From the NCBI GenBank assembly GCA_018817905.1, contig JAHISS010000086.1, positions 1 to 13,344 on the forward strand: a DNA stretch of 13,344 nt. The letters are read 5' to 3'. Made by a program: the position numbers and the translations under genes. The DNA is from Nanobdellota archaeon (lineage in GTDB: Archaea > Nanobdellota > Nanobdellia > Pacearchaeales > GW2011-AR1). Positions 1 to 6,478 of the stretch are shown here, in pieces (position 1 is the first letter of the stretch; each line of letters starts with the position of its first letter). Under the pieces are notes generated by a model, which was given only the letters and a program-made list of their open reading frames with translations, was not told where the DNA came from and did not search any database.

Positions 1-72
1 AGAGAGAAAGTCTTTTCGAATTTTTCTCAGGAAGTCAGAACAATTTTGGAGGATAAACCTCCAAATTCTTAA
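1..72 (+). CDS. possible 3' end of an upstream gene (partial)
   Basis: Frame 1 is open from the window edge to a TAA at 70-72 and encodes 23 residues (begins REKVFSNFSQ, ends KPPNS). The mix of charged and hydrophobic residues looks like a soluble protein C-terminus, but it is too short to assign to a family. A perfect 8-bp inverted repeat with a 5-nt loop (45-52/58-65) covers its last codons and could be a 3'-end hairpin. An alternative reading is that part of 64-98 is a decayed 5' end of the next gene. This may be chance open frame. Confidence 0.35.
   Translation, partial: REKVFSNFSQEVRTILEDKPPNS
45..65 (+). repeat. 8-bp perfect hairpin near end of partial ORF
   Basis: TTTGGAGG at 45-52 and CCTCCAAA at 58-65 are exact reverse complements around the loop ATAAA. 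The hairpin overlaps the last codons of the partial ORF ending at 72 and lies just before the kinase-like gene. It is not followed by a T-run. It could be a 3'-end or processing hairpin. Its function is not established. Confidence 0.5.
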
Positions 73-101
73 TAAAGGAGCCAACTGTCAAAACTGTTTG
101 A

Positions 102-617
102 GTGACAGAATTAGTCGGATCTATGTGGCGAGGTCAAGTTGCAAAACAACTTGCTAAAATAACTGACTTTAGATTGTTTCATAATCATTTAACTGCAGAT
201 TACGTTTCTTCTATTTTTTCATTAAAAGATAAAAAAAGCAATGAAATAAAGTGGAAATTTGCTATTAAAATGATAGAATTGGCGGCAAAACACAAAGCCA
301 AGGGGGTAATCTTCACTAAAGTTTATGATAGTGATGATAAAAGTTTTATAAAAAAGATAATTAGCATACTTAAAAAAATGGGTGGAGAGATATTATTTGT
401 AAAATTATATTGCGATACTGAAAAATTGTATGAAAGAGTAATCAATAAATCAAGAAAAGCATTTGATAAGGTTAGGTCAACAAAAGATTTAAAAAATATT
501 CTAGAAAAAGAGAATAAATACGGGACTCTTCCTTTCAAAAAAACTCTGGTCATCAACAATACTAATCTTTCACCTAAAAAATGTGCCAAGAAAATTAAGG
601 AATATTACTCACTTTAA
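102..617 (+). CDS. AAA/shikimate-kinase-like P-loop protein with degenerate Walker A (possible pseudogene)
   Basis: A 171-residue ORF from a GTG start, with an in-frame TGA immediately upstream at 99-101. From about residue 14 it reads like a family of small P-loop kinases of unknown substrate: QVAKQLAKITDFRLFHNHLT, a helix-rich middle, ILFVKLYCDTEKLYERV, then PFKKTLVINNTNLSPKK near the C-terminus. In that family (recalled, not searched) the first strand and Walker A (GxxxxGK[ST]) directly precede this segment. Here the equivalent is GSMWRGQV, with Q in place of the catalytic K and about two residues missing. Upstream DNA at 64-98 resembles a scrambled strand-plus-P-loop coding sequence. The rest of the frame is intact, so this is either a recently damaged gene or one that no longer binds ATP normally. 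No clear TATA box lies at the usual spacing. Confidence 0.6.
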   Translation: MTELVGSMWRGQVAKQLAKITDFRLFHNHLTADYVSSIFSLKDKKSNEIKWKFAIKMIELAAKHKAKGVIFTKVYDSDDKSFIKKIISILKKMGGEILFVKLYCDTEKLYERVINKSRKAFDKVRSTKDLKNILEKENKYGTLPFKKTLVINNTNLSPKKCAKKIKEYYSL

Positions 618-680
618 TATTAAATAGTTTGTTATGCAAAATAAGTAGCTCGTTACAAAAGGTTACTTTTAGGATACATT

Positions 681-723
681 TGTTTACGCCGAGTAGTTCG
701 CAGTTCGATTCTGCTACGGGCCA
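681..723 (+). repeat. tRNA T-arm/acceptor-like fragment (dispersed repeat copy A)
   Basis: CGCAG-TTCGATT-CTGCT followed by ACGGGCC and A matches the layout of a tRNA T-arm, 3' acceptor strand and discriminator base. The first T-stem pair is mismatched. A matching 5' half (GGCCCGT) is absent upstream, so this is not a functional tRNA. Similar strings occur at 2334-2382, 3731-3790 and 4131-4190: GTTTACnCCGAG recurs at 2338-2349, CGATTCTGCTAC at 4146-4157, and GCTCGTT plus GGTTCGATT at 3731-3772. It may be a tRNA-derived repeat or an attachment-site remnant. Confidence 0.4.
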
Positions 724-756
724 TTCATCCCACCGAATAAAGTGAGCTGGGATAAA

Positions 757-846
757 CGCCTCGCTATTGTGCGAGAGCAAATTAAATCCGAAGGATTCTA
801 TTGTAGTCTTTTGATGCGTACAACTTTTCTTCTAGAAAAGTCGTAC
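757..846 (-). repeat. structured inverted-repeat element, copy 1
   Basis: Read on the minus strand, the order is: a 13-bp hairpin with an AGA loop (846-834/830-818), GCATC, a spacer containing CTACAATAG, a short GNA-type hairpin (797-793/789-785), and a third stem GCGAG/CTCGC around 775-760. The same order and several identical spacer strings occur on the plus strand at 13227-13320. The arms of the hairpins differ while pairing is kept. One position is A-C on the plus strand but G-U on the minus strand in both copies, which suggests the RNA form is the minus strand here. Confidence 0.55.
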
Positions 847-959
847 TTCTGGTTCTGCGACGGTCCATTGTCTCGCAGAATCGAGACGCACGGAGACAAG
901 AAGTCCGCTGAGCCCTCACGCTTGCGCACTACTGGTTTTGTTTAGGACCACTCAAAAAA

Positions 960-967
960 TTTAAATA
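960..967 (+). promoter_or_regulatory. TATA box of kamA
   Basis: TTTAAATA preceded by an A-rich BRE-like run. It begins 41 nt before the ATG at 1001, predicting a start near 987-990 and a leader of about 11-14 nt. No Shine-Dalgarno sequence is visible. Confidence 0.65.
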
Positions 968-1000
968 CACTCTTGATCATTAATTAGAATAGTTTTTAAA

Positions 1001-2200
1001 ATGAGTATAGTTAAATCCTTATCAACCAGTAAAGATTCTTCAGAAGAAGAGCCGCCTGATCAGAAGCAGAGGGATTTTTATTTTGATTTTAACAAGGACA
1101 AAGATTGGAAAGAGCTTGTTAAGTCAAGGACTATGATTAATCTGCCCAAAGATTATAACTTTGAGAGATTTGCTGAAGAAATAAAAAAAGTGTCTAAGGT
1201 TTATCCCATGAATATAAACCCTTATTATTTTTCCTTAATTAAAAAGATTGACGGACCAATCTGGAAACAATGTATTCCTTCGATAAAAGAAATCGAAGAC
1301 AATTTTGGAGAAGAAGATCCTCTTAATGAAGAATCTGAAAACCAAATCAGAGAAAATGTTCCGTCGCTTATAACCCACAGATATCCTGACAGGGTTTTGT
1401 TTTTAGTCTCGAATAAATGTGCGATGTACTGCCGATTCTGTACAAGAAAGAGAAAGGTTGGAGACGATAGGAAAAACCCAAAGTGGGAAGAGATTCAAAA
1501 AGCAATAGGATATATTAAGAACCATGAAGAAATTAGAGATGTTTTAATCTCTGGGGGAGACCCTTTTATGCTTGGTGATTCATATTTAGATAAACTTCTA
1601 AAAAGAGTTTATGAAATTATTCATTATAGAAAAAACGGAATAATCCGCATCGGAACCCGCATCCCCTGCGTTCTGCCCCAAAGAATAACTCCAAATCTTT
1701 GTAATATATTAAAAAAATATCATCCCATTTATTTGAACACTCATTTTAATCATCCATTAGAAATTACTGAAGAGAGCAGAAAGGCCTGCGGTATGCTTGT
1801 TGATTCTGGCATACCTGTAGGAAATCAGACAGTTTTGTTAAGAGGTGTTAATGACGATATAGAAGTAATGAAAGAACTTATGCAAGGACTTGTGAGCATG
1901 CGGGTGCGCCCCTACTACCTTTATCAATGTGACCCTGTGAAGGGAGCTAATCATTTTAGAACTGATGTTAGAAAAGGATTAGAAATCTATAAAGCGTTAA
2001 GGGGACATACTTCTGGGCTTTGTGTTCCGACGTTTGTTATTGATTCTCCTGGCGGCGGTGGGAAAATTCCCCTTCTTCCTGAATATGTTCTCGAATTAAA
2101 TGATAAAGAAATAATTTTAAAAAATTATGAAGGCAAGGAATTCAGGTATCCTCAGATAAATCTTAATCAAACCCCTAAGTCTTCTGAAATTTTAAATTAA
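1001..2200 (+). CDS. kamA: lysine 2,3-aminomutase (KamA/AblA family)
   Basis: This radical SAM/PLP enzyme interconverts L-lysine and L-beta-lysine in the cytosol. At 399 residues it is close to the family's usual ~410. The [4Fe-4S]-binding CxxxCxxC motif is C140, C144 and C147 in NKCAMYCRFCTRKRKVGD. SGGDP, GTRIPCVLPQRIT and NTHFNHPLEIT follow. The acidic residues expected to bind the substrate are D311 (YQCDPVKG) and D348, and the PLP-lysine is K355 in DSPGGGGK. All key residues of a true lysine aminomutase are present, unlike EpmB-type paralogues, which differ in the substrate acids. In methanogens the partner AblB acetylates beta-lysine to an osmolyte; no acetyltransferase is visible here, so beta-lysine could instead serve lysine breakdown or modification of another molecule. 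The ATG is set by the TATA spacing. The gene is monocistronic and convergent with the next one. Confidence 0.92.
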   Translation: MSIVKSLSTSKDSSEEEPPDQKQRDFYFDFNKDKDWKELVKSRTMINLPKDYNFERFAEEIKKVSKVYPMNINPYYFSLIKKIDGPIWKQCIPSIKEIEDNFGEEDPLNEESENQIRENVPSLITHRYPDRVLFLVSNKCAMYCRFCTRKRKVGDDRKNPKWEEIQKAIGYIKNHEEIRDVLISGGDPFMLGDSYLDKLLKRVYEIIHYRKNGIIRIGTRIPCVLPQRITPNLCNILKKYHPIYLNTHFNHPLEITEESRKACGMLVDSGIPVGNQTVLLRGVNDDIEVMKELMQGLVSMRVRPYYLYQCDPVKGANHFRTDVRKGLEIYKALRGHTSGLCVPTFVIDSPGGGGKIPLLPEYVLELNDKEIILKNYEGKEFRYPQINLNQTPKSSEILN

Positions 2201-2385
2201 ACTTGAAGGAATTAATTACCAAGTTAGTTTGTGCGTTTTTTGATTGCGGGGGCATGGGAACAAATAAGATGAAAATCGCGTAAGGACACTTATCTCAGAA
2301 AATGGCTGCCTTGTTTTGGAAGTAATTTGATAAATTAGTTTACACCGAGATGGCGGAGGTTCGATTTTGCTTATACCCATAACCT
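2201..2385. other. convergent intergenic gap with repeat copy B
   Basis: This gap lies between the stop codons of kamA and the minus-strand transporter. It contains TTAGTTTGTG at about 2224 and, at 2334-2382, AGTTTACACCGAG followed by GGTTCGATTTTGCT, which matches the fragment at 681-714 in order and spacing. No gene and no clear terminator hairpin is visible. Confidence 0.45.
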
Positions 2386-3582
2386 TCAATTTTTCCTTCT
2401 GCTTTCATTAATGTTTTTAGTCTTAAAAGACAAAATAAAAAATCCTAACATCGAGATGCTAAAGAAAAGAAAGAGATAATTAAATGGGAAGAATAAAAGA
2501 ATAACCCCGCCTATAACTCTAGAAATAAAATGATTAACGTCTATTGTTGTGTTGTAAGGCCCGTAAAATCTTAAATCCTCTTTTCCTTTTAAGGTGTCAA
2601 AAAAATAAGCTTCAGTAGTGGCCTCTAACATCGACAAGCCGACACTAGCCAGCACCAAAATCAACAAAGTGGCATAAACATTTGAAACAAAAAAACAGAC
2701 TAATGATGCTAAGCAGGGTATTAAAAATCCAATCTTAAAAATTCTTTTAAAACCAATTTTGCCTGCAAGATTTGAAAAAAAGTAGGAAAATGAAATCAGA
2801 GGGATACTTACGGAAAATAAGAAATATCCGATATAGTCAAGTCCTAAACCATTTTTGATTATATAGAGCGGGATAAAAATATAAATTAAAGACCACCAAT
2901 AATTAACTCCTCCGCCCAAACAGTAAGCTATCACTCTCTCTTTATTCTTAAAAAAATCAAAAAAAATCTTGACTATGTTTTTGTCTATCCTTTTTCTTAT
3001 TTTTCTCTCGTGTATTCTTAAAAATGAAAAATATACCAAAGAGATTAATACGAAAATTCCTGATAATCCGAATATAACACTAATCTTGAAGTATTCGGAC
3101 AACAACCCTGCGATTAATGGGCCTATAAACCATGCAAGATTTAAAAAACTGTACATAACTCCTTCATTCCTGGATAATTTTTTATTACTGGACTTGCCCC
3201 GCACTATTATTCCAAAACTTGTTATTCTGAGATTATGAAAAATTGTTGCTAAAACAGCAATGAACAAAAATAAATAAAAGTTTGTAGTAACAGCAAACAC
3301 AAAATAGCTTATTGCAATTAACAATAATGAAATTGAAAATATTCTTGCCTTGTCATATTTCTCTATTAAAGGAACGATGAAAAAAAACGAGAAGAATGAA
3401 ACAAGAGCTAAAAAAGAAGAGATAAATCCAACTAAAGAAGAGTTATGGACGAAACCTTCGATGTAAACTGCCCAAAAAGTGTCTACAAGTGAAAATCCTA
3501 CAGAAGCGATAAGCAGGATTACGGCTAACCTAAATATTTTTGGGAATACCAGCCCCTTTGGTTTTTTTATTATAAATCCCAT
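2386..3582 (-). CDS. major facilitator superfamily (MFS) transporter
   Basis: A 398-residue integral membrane protein with about 12 hydrophobic segments in two halves, split by a basic cytoplasmic loop (FLRIHERKIRKRIDKN, about residues 190-205). This length and layout are typical of MFS secondary transporters. The loop after the second helix (PLIEKYDKARIF) sits where MFS motif A (GxLaDrxGrk) normally lies, but is degenerate. The first segment has VDTFWAVYIEGF, and an acidic stretch TTEAYFFDTLKG lies in the second half. Nothing identifies the substrate; the overall style resembles drug/sugar-type MFS proteins of unknown cargo. The ATG start is supported by a minus-strand TATA box. It is divergent from the zinc-ribbon gene and convergent with kamA. 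Confidence 0.8.
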   Translation of the reverse strand: MGFIIKKPKGLVFPKIFRLAVILLIASVGFSLVDTFWAVYIEGFVHNSSLVGFISSFLALVSFFSFFFIVPLIEKYDKARIFSISLLLIAISYFVFAVTTNFYLFLFIAVLATIFHNLRITSFGIIVRGKSSNKKLSRNEGVMYSFLNLAWFIGPLIAGLLSEYFKISVIFGLSGIFVLISLVYFSFLRIHERKIRKRIDKNIVKIFFDFFKNKERVIAYCLGGGVNYWWSLIYIFIPLYIIKNGLGLDYIGYFLFSVSIPLISFSYFFSNLAGKIGFKRIFKIGFLIPCLASLVCFFVSNVYATLLILVLASVGLSMLEATTEAYFFDTLKGKEDLRFYGPYNTTIDVNHFISRVIGGVILLFFPFNYLFLFFSISMLGFFILSFKTKNINESRRKN

Positions 3583-3615
3583 ATTGCTCTTTTTGTTAAA
3601 AATAAGCCAGAAAGG

Positions 3616-3623
3616 ATATAAAA
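3616..3623 (-). promoter_or_regulatory. TATA box of the MFS gene
   Basis: On the minus strand the sequence is TTTTATAT, starting 41 nt before the transporter ATG (3582). This is the same spacing class as kamA and predicts an ~11-nt leader. Confidence 0.55.
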
Positions 3624-3642
3624 GCTTAACCTATCTTATTCT

Positions 3643-3661
3643 TTATCACAAAAAGTTCTAT
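3643..3661 (+). repeat. 19-nt direct repeat, copy 1
   Basis: TTATCACAAAAAGTTCTAT is repeated exactly at 4313-4331. The two copies flank the zinc-ribbon gene. The flanks of the repeat are not similar. Confidence 0.6.
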
Positions 3662-3730
3662 CCTGTTATTAGAGGGAATATGATAAAGTGAACTAATAGG
3701 ATTGGAACCGCTTAGGGTCTCTTTCAACTG

Positions 3731-3790
3731 GCTCGTTCTAAATTACTATCTTAATTAGCCGCCGGTTCGATTATTTCATTTTTACCAATT
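3731..3790 (+). repeat. tRNA-like dispersed repeat, diverged copy C
   Basis: GCTCGTT at 3731-3737, then TTACT, then GCCG and GGTTCGATT (3764-3772) follow the same order as 648-710 of copy A. The T-stem cannot pair, so it is not a tRNA. It lies in the 277-nt divergent promoter region between the MFS and zinc-ribbon genes. Confidence 0.3.
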
Positions 3791-3819
3791 GAAAACTTGA
3801 GATGTTCACAGCAAATAGT

Positions 3820-3827
3820 TTTATAAA
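3820..3827 (+). promoter_or_regulatory. TATA box of the zinc-ribbon gene
   Basis: TTTATAAA begins 40 nt before the ATG at 3860. The predicted ~11-nt leader would contain the GGAGG at about 3849-3853. Confidence 0.6.
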
Positions 3828-3859
3828 GCCAGAATAGATTTTAATAGTGGAGGAAAACA

Positions 3860-4057
3860 ATGGGAAGATTTGACAGCAGAAACGACAGATCAAGGAGCGG
3901 CGGATTTAATCGCGGGCCTAGATCTGATTCTCAACCAAGAGAAATGCATAAAGCAGTTTGTGACGAATGTAAGAAAGAATGCGAAGTTCCGTTCAAACCA
4001 ACTGAAGGCAAGAAAGTGTATTGTAGAGAATGTTTCGCTAGAAGAAATCCAAGATAG
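3860..4057 (+). CDS. CxxC-x17-CxxC zinc-ribbon small protein
   Basis: 65 residues. The N-terminal third is low-complexity and Arg/Gly/Ser-rich (GRFDSRNDRSRSGGFNRG), as in nucleic-acid-binding tails. The C-terminal part carries CDEC, 17 residues, then CREC, with PFKPTEGKKVYC between. That is the CxxC-x17-CxxC domain found in small archaeal and candidate-phylum proteins, predicted to hold one zinc ion. A further Cys lies at KKEC. The combination suggests an RNA- or DNA-associated protein, but no function is established. The start is fixed by GGAGG 7 nt upstream and the TATA box 40 nt upstream. A second open frame over the same DNA (3870-4070) is a shadow. Confidence 0.85.
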   Translation: MGRFDSRNDRSRSGGFNRGPRSDSQPREMHKAVCDECKKECEVPFKPTEGKKVYCRECFARRNPR

Positions 4058-4130
4058 TGATTGGTTATAGCGATTTATTTATTTTTATTTAAATTTATGA
4101 AGGAGAGTAGATAGTTTTGAAAATATTTGG

Positions 4131-4190
4131 TGAATTAGTTTGTGGCGATTCTGCTACTGGGCGTTACAAGTTACCCATCCCAACCCACGA
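4131..4190 (+). repeat. dispersed repeat copy D
   Basis: TTAGTTTGTG, CGATTCTGCTAC (4146-4157, identical to 706-717), GGGC and CATCCCA recur in the same order as in copy A. The 5' part of the T-arm-like segment is deleted relative to A. Confidence 0.45.
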
Positions 4191-4201
4191 TAGTTATCTA
4201 T

Positions 4202-4278
4202 AATTATCCACAAATCCAATCAATATATCCAGATTGATTTTATTATTAATTGGTGGGTGCAATTAAATCTATTTTTTT
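4202..4278 (+). repeat. ~80-nt structured repeat with T-run, copy 1
   Basis: It begins AATTATCCACAAATCCAA (4202-4219), has GATTTTATTATTAATTG at 4236-4252, and ends CTA plus seven T (4272-4278). All of these recur at 6307-6389. The hairpin AATCAAT/ATTGATT (4218-4224/4233-4239) encloses an 8-nt loop, and CCAC/GTGG (4208-4211/4253-4256) could close an outer stem. The T-run end suggests a small RNA or a 3'-end signal. Confidence 0.6.
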
Positions 4279-4312
4279 CAAAGATTAAATACTAAAATTT
4301 ACATAACAAAAC

Positions 4313-4331
4313 TTATCACAAAAAGTTCTAT
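4313..4331 (+). repeat. 19-nt direct repeat, copy 2
   Basis: Exact copy of 3643-3661, on the other side of the zinc-ribbon gene. It lies upstream of the nucleotidyltransferase promoter. Confidence 0.6.
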
Positions 4332-4379
4332 TTAAAAAAATAATTTCATAGTCTGCTCTTAAATTTTCCAAACCATACT

Positions 4380-4387
4380 TTTAAATA
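4380..4387 (+). promoter_or_regulatory. TATA box of the nucleotidyltransferase gene
   Basis: TTTAAATA begins exactly 29 nt before the ATG at 4409, the leaderless spacing seen at 10810 and 11723. This argues against the in-frame TTG at 4391, which is only a few nt after the box. Confidence 0.7.
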
Positions 4388-4408
4388 CGGTTGAATTTTG
4401 TTTTTGCT

Positions 4409-6223
4409 ATGGAAAAGAAACCAGAAAGTTTGGCAGACAGCCTTGGAACAGCGAGGAAATACACTGCAAATCCGTTAGATACCAATGGAATTCAGAAGCA
4501 AGGTTCTCAAGAGAGTTTTGATTTTAATAAGTTGAAGAAAAAGTTAGAGGACTTTAAGAAAAAAATTGTTAAGAAATTTCCTTTCACGATTTGTCTGAGC
4601 ATTTTGCCGCCGAACTCGTTTCCGATGTTTGAAGAAGACGAAGGCATGCCGAAGGAAGAAGTTGAGAAAAAGCCGGTTCACGTTATGATGATTATGCCTG
4701 AAGAGCAATACAAGAATTTGAGCAAGATAAAGCCAGAGGTCGTGAAGCTGGCGAAAGAATCTGGCGAAAACTTGTGGGTGCACATCAAAACTTCAGAGGT
4801 TGATTTGTGGAACTATGGTCTTGATTCAAAATATGAGTTTATTGACGCAGTTGCTGTGAGCTTTCCGCTTCACGACAAAGGATTTTTGGGGGCGCTGAGA
4901 GTTGCTTCGATTCATAAGAATTTAGTTCTGAACTGGTTGAATGTTGGAAGGACAAGGTATGTTGCAACTTATGCGATTGGCGGTTCGTTGGTAAGGGGAA
5001 CTGCAGACGAGACGAGCGACGTCGACACTTTTGTTATTATCGACGACACCGACGTGAAGAGAATGTCAAGAGTTGAGCTGTTGGAAAAACTAAGGGGCAA
5101 GATTGTTTACGAATATGTGAAAGAGGCGAGCGCAATGGCTGGTGTTAAGAATATTTTGAATGTGCAGGTTTACTTGCTGACTGATTTTTGGCAATCGGTT
5201 AAGGACGCGCAGCCAGTGATGTTTACTTTTATTCGTGATGGGATTCCGTTGTTTGACCAAGGAACATTTATTCCGTGGAAACGACTTTTGCAAATGGGAA
5301 GAATCAAGCCGTCGCCAGAAGCAATTGACCTTTACATGAAAGAGGGCGACAGGACAGATGATTTGATTAAACGAAGATTGCTCGACGCTATGGTTGATAT
5401 TTATTTTGGTGTTGTCACGCCGACGCAGGCGATGATGATGCTTTCTGGCAATGCACCGCCAATTCCAAAGACAATTGTTTCTGAAGTTAAGAAAGTTTTA
5501 GTTGACAAAGAAAAACTGATGACTGAAAAGGATTTGAAAACCCTGGAGAAAGTTGTGAAACTTTACAAAGATTATGAGCACGGCAAGCTTAAAGCTATTC
5601 CTGGAAAGGAAATTGATTCTCTGCTTATTGAGTTTAAGGCCTATTCTAAAAAAATGAAAGAGTTGCGGGACAATCTGGAAAAGCGTATGCAAGAGCATCA
5701 AGCGGAGAAGATTCGCGAAGAGATTTTTGGTTTGATGAAGAAAATTTTTGGAAACAAAGGACAGGAAGCTCTTCTCAAGGATTTTGAAGATGAAATGATT
5801 AAGAAAGGAAAAGTTCCGGAGAGAATGCTGGCGATTGCAAATGATGTTGTCAAACTAAAGGGGAAAGTGAAGAGCAAGAAACTGACGCAGAGTGAGATGC
5901 AGAGAATTACGCGGGATGCGTCGGATTTGGCTGACGCGCTGACAGAATATTCGCAGAGGAAAGAACTTATCAGTGTTGAAAGGGGAATTATGCAGATTTC
6001 TTATCAAGGCAAGGGAGCAAAGATTGTAACGACTGATTCTGGTGTTTTTGTTGTTGAAAAAGAAAAGATAAGAAAAATCTCAAAGGACAAATTAGTTGAC
6101 AGCGATAAGAAAGAGTTTGAGGAAGCTTTGAAAAACACAAAGGAAAGATTGACATTTAATATTCCTTCTAAAGCGCTTGAGGTTTTGAAGAAAGAGCTGG
6201 GAGAATTTGTTGTTAGTTTTTGA
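4409..6223 (+). CDS. large nucleotidyltransferase-fold protein of unknown role
   Basis: 604 residues from the ATG chosen by TATA spacing; an in-frame TTG at 4391 would add six. Residues about 1-50 are a polar, probably disordered tail. About 50-180 is an alpha/beta region (VHVMMIMPEEQY, ENLWVHIKTSEVDLWNYG, FIDAVAVSFPLHDKGFL). The core motif is G191-GSLVRGTADETSDVDTFVIID: the GS...G...SDxDxxV signature of the polymerase-beta-like nucleotidyltransferase fold, with both metal Asp residues (D204, D206) present. The domain continues with NVQVYLLTDFW and FIRDGIPLFD. A long charged helical C-terminal half (about 330-604) has coiled-coil character and ends in a small beta region. The length far exceeds MNT-type toxin-antitoxin nucleotidyltransferases, and no HEPN partner is adjacent. 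Transfer of a nucleotide to a protein or RNA is plausible; the target is unknown. Structured repeats flank the gene. Confidence 0.75.
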   Translation: MEKKPESLADSLGTARKYTANPLDTNGIQKQGSQESFDFNKLKKKLEDFKKKIVKKFPFTICLSILPPNSFPMFEEDEGMPKEEVEKKPVHVMMIMPEEQYKNLSKIKPEVVKLAKESGENLWVHIKTSEVDLWNYGLDSKYEFIDAVAVSFPLHDKGFLGALRVASIHKNLVLNWLNVGRTRYVATYAIGGSLVRGTADETSDVDTFVIIDDTDVKRMSRVELLEKLRGKIVYEYVKEASAMAGVKNILNVQVYLLTDFWQSVKDAQPVMFTFIRDGIPLFDQGTFIPWKRLLQMGRIKPSPEAIDLYMKEGDRTDDLIKRRLLDAMVDIYFGVVTPTQAMMMLSGNAPPIPKTIVSEVKKVLVDKEKLMTEKDLKTLEKVVKLYKDYEHGKLKAIPGKEIDSLLIEFKAYSKKMKELRDNLEKRMQEHQAEKIREEIFGLMKKIFGNKGQEALLKDFEDEMIKKGKVPERMLAIANDVVKLKGKVKSKKLTQSEMQRITRDASDLADALTEYSQRKELISVERGIMQISYQGKGAKIVTTDSGVFVVEKEKIRKISKDKLVDSDKKEFEEALKNTKERLTFNIPSKALEVLKKELGEFVVSF

Positions 6224-6306
6224 GTTTAGATACAACTGACTTATAGCCCTGATATCGAAGTTCGTTACACTCACGAAAATAATTCAATACAATCTACTCC
6301 CTTAAC

Positions 6307-6389
6307 AATTATCCACAAATCCAAACGAGATTATTATCCTTGTGATTTTATTATTAATTGTGGGTTGGCTACGATTGAAGCTATTTTTT
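6307..6389 (+). repeat. ~80-nt structured repeat with T-run, copy 2
   Basis: It shares 18 identical nt at the start (6307-6324), 17 identical nt (6344-6360) and CTA plus six T at the end (6384-6389) with 4202-4278. The outer stem is CCACAA/TTGTGG (6313-6318/6358-6363). The inner stem ACGAG/CTTGT (6325-6329/6339-6343, one G-T pair) occupies the place of copy 1's different but also complementary arms, with a 9-nt loop. It lies in the 255-nt gap before the L35Ae promoter, which otherwise holds nothing recognisable. Confidence 0.6.
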
Positions 6390-6447
6390 AAATGAAAAGG
6401 CGGAGGGCTGGATGGAAAAATAACCTTTATTTGGGAGATGTCACAAC

Positions 6448-6455
6448 TTTTAAAA
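6448..6455 (+). promoter_or_regulatory. TATA box of the L35Ae-L10e cluster
   Basis: TTTTAAAA begins 31 nt before the ATG at 6479 but 81 nt before the L35Ae ATG at 6529. Initiation is therefore predicted at the small upstream ORF, not at L35Ae. Confidence 0.55.
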
Positions 6456-6478
6456 ACCATCTTTCTCTAAGACGAACT

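Larger units (their letters stand above)
618..959. other. hairpin-rich intergenic gap
   Basis: This 340-nt gap has no convincing gene; the open frame 742-945 has no family resemblance and runs through several hairpins. It holds a tRNA-3'-end-like segment (681-723), a structured repeat on the minus strand (757-846), an 8-bp inverted repeat TTCTGCGA/TCGCAGAA (853-860/873-880), and an overlapping competing stem GTCTCG/CGAGAC (870-875/882-887). The last two cannot form together. The region is richer in GC than the flanking genes, as expected for structured RNA or a mobile remnant. I did not find RNase P or SRP RNA signatures. Confidence 0.5.
4058..4379. other. intergenic gap with several repeats
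   Basis: No gene is visible. After the zinc-ribbon stop there is a T-rich stretch (about 4075-4092) that could end transcription in an archaeon. Then come the tRNA-like repeat (4131-4190), the ~80-nt structured repeat (4202-4278) and the second 19-nt repeat (4313-4331), leading into the promoter of the nucleotidyltransferase gene. Confidence 0.5.

Noticed and set aside
647..723. Complete tRNA gene
   Set aside because: Only the T-arm and 3' acceptor strand fit; no complementary 5' acceptor or D-stem closure, and one T-stem mismatch.
742..945. 67-aa ORF starting MSWDKRLAIV
   Set aside because: It runs across several strong hairpins and the structured repeat; composition is not protein-like and no promoter fits.
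4391..4408. Six-residue N-terminal extension of the nucleotidyltransferase from TTG
   Set aside because: TTG is only 3 nt after the TATA box, so it would lie upstream of the predicted transcription start.
4409..6223. MNT/HEPN toxin-antitoxin module
   Set aside because: The protein is about six times longer than MNT antitoxins, and no HEPN gene with RxxxxH is adjacent.
4202..6389. CRISPR array or composite transposon around the nucleotidyltransferase
   Set aside because: Only two diverged repeat copies 2.1 kb apart, no spacers, no transposase.
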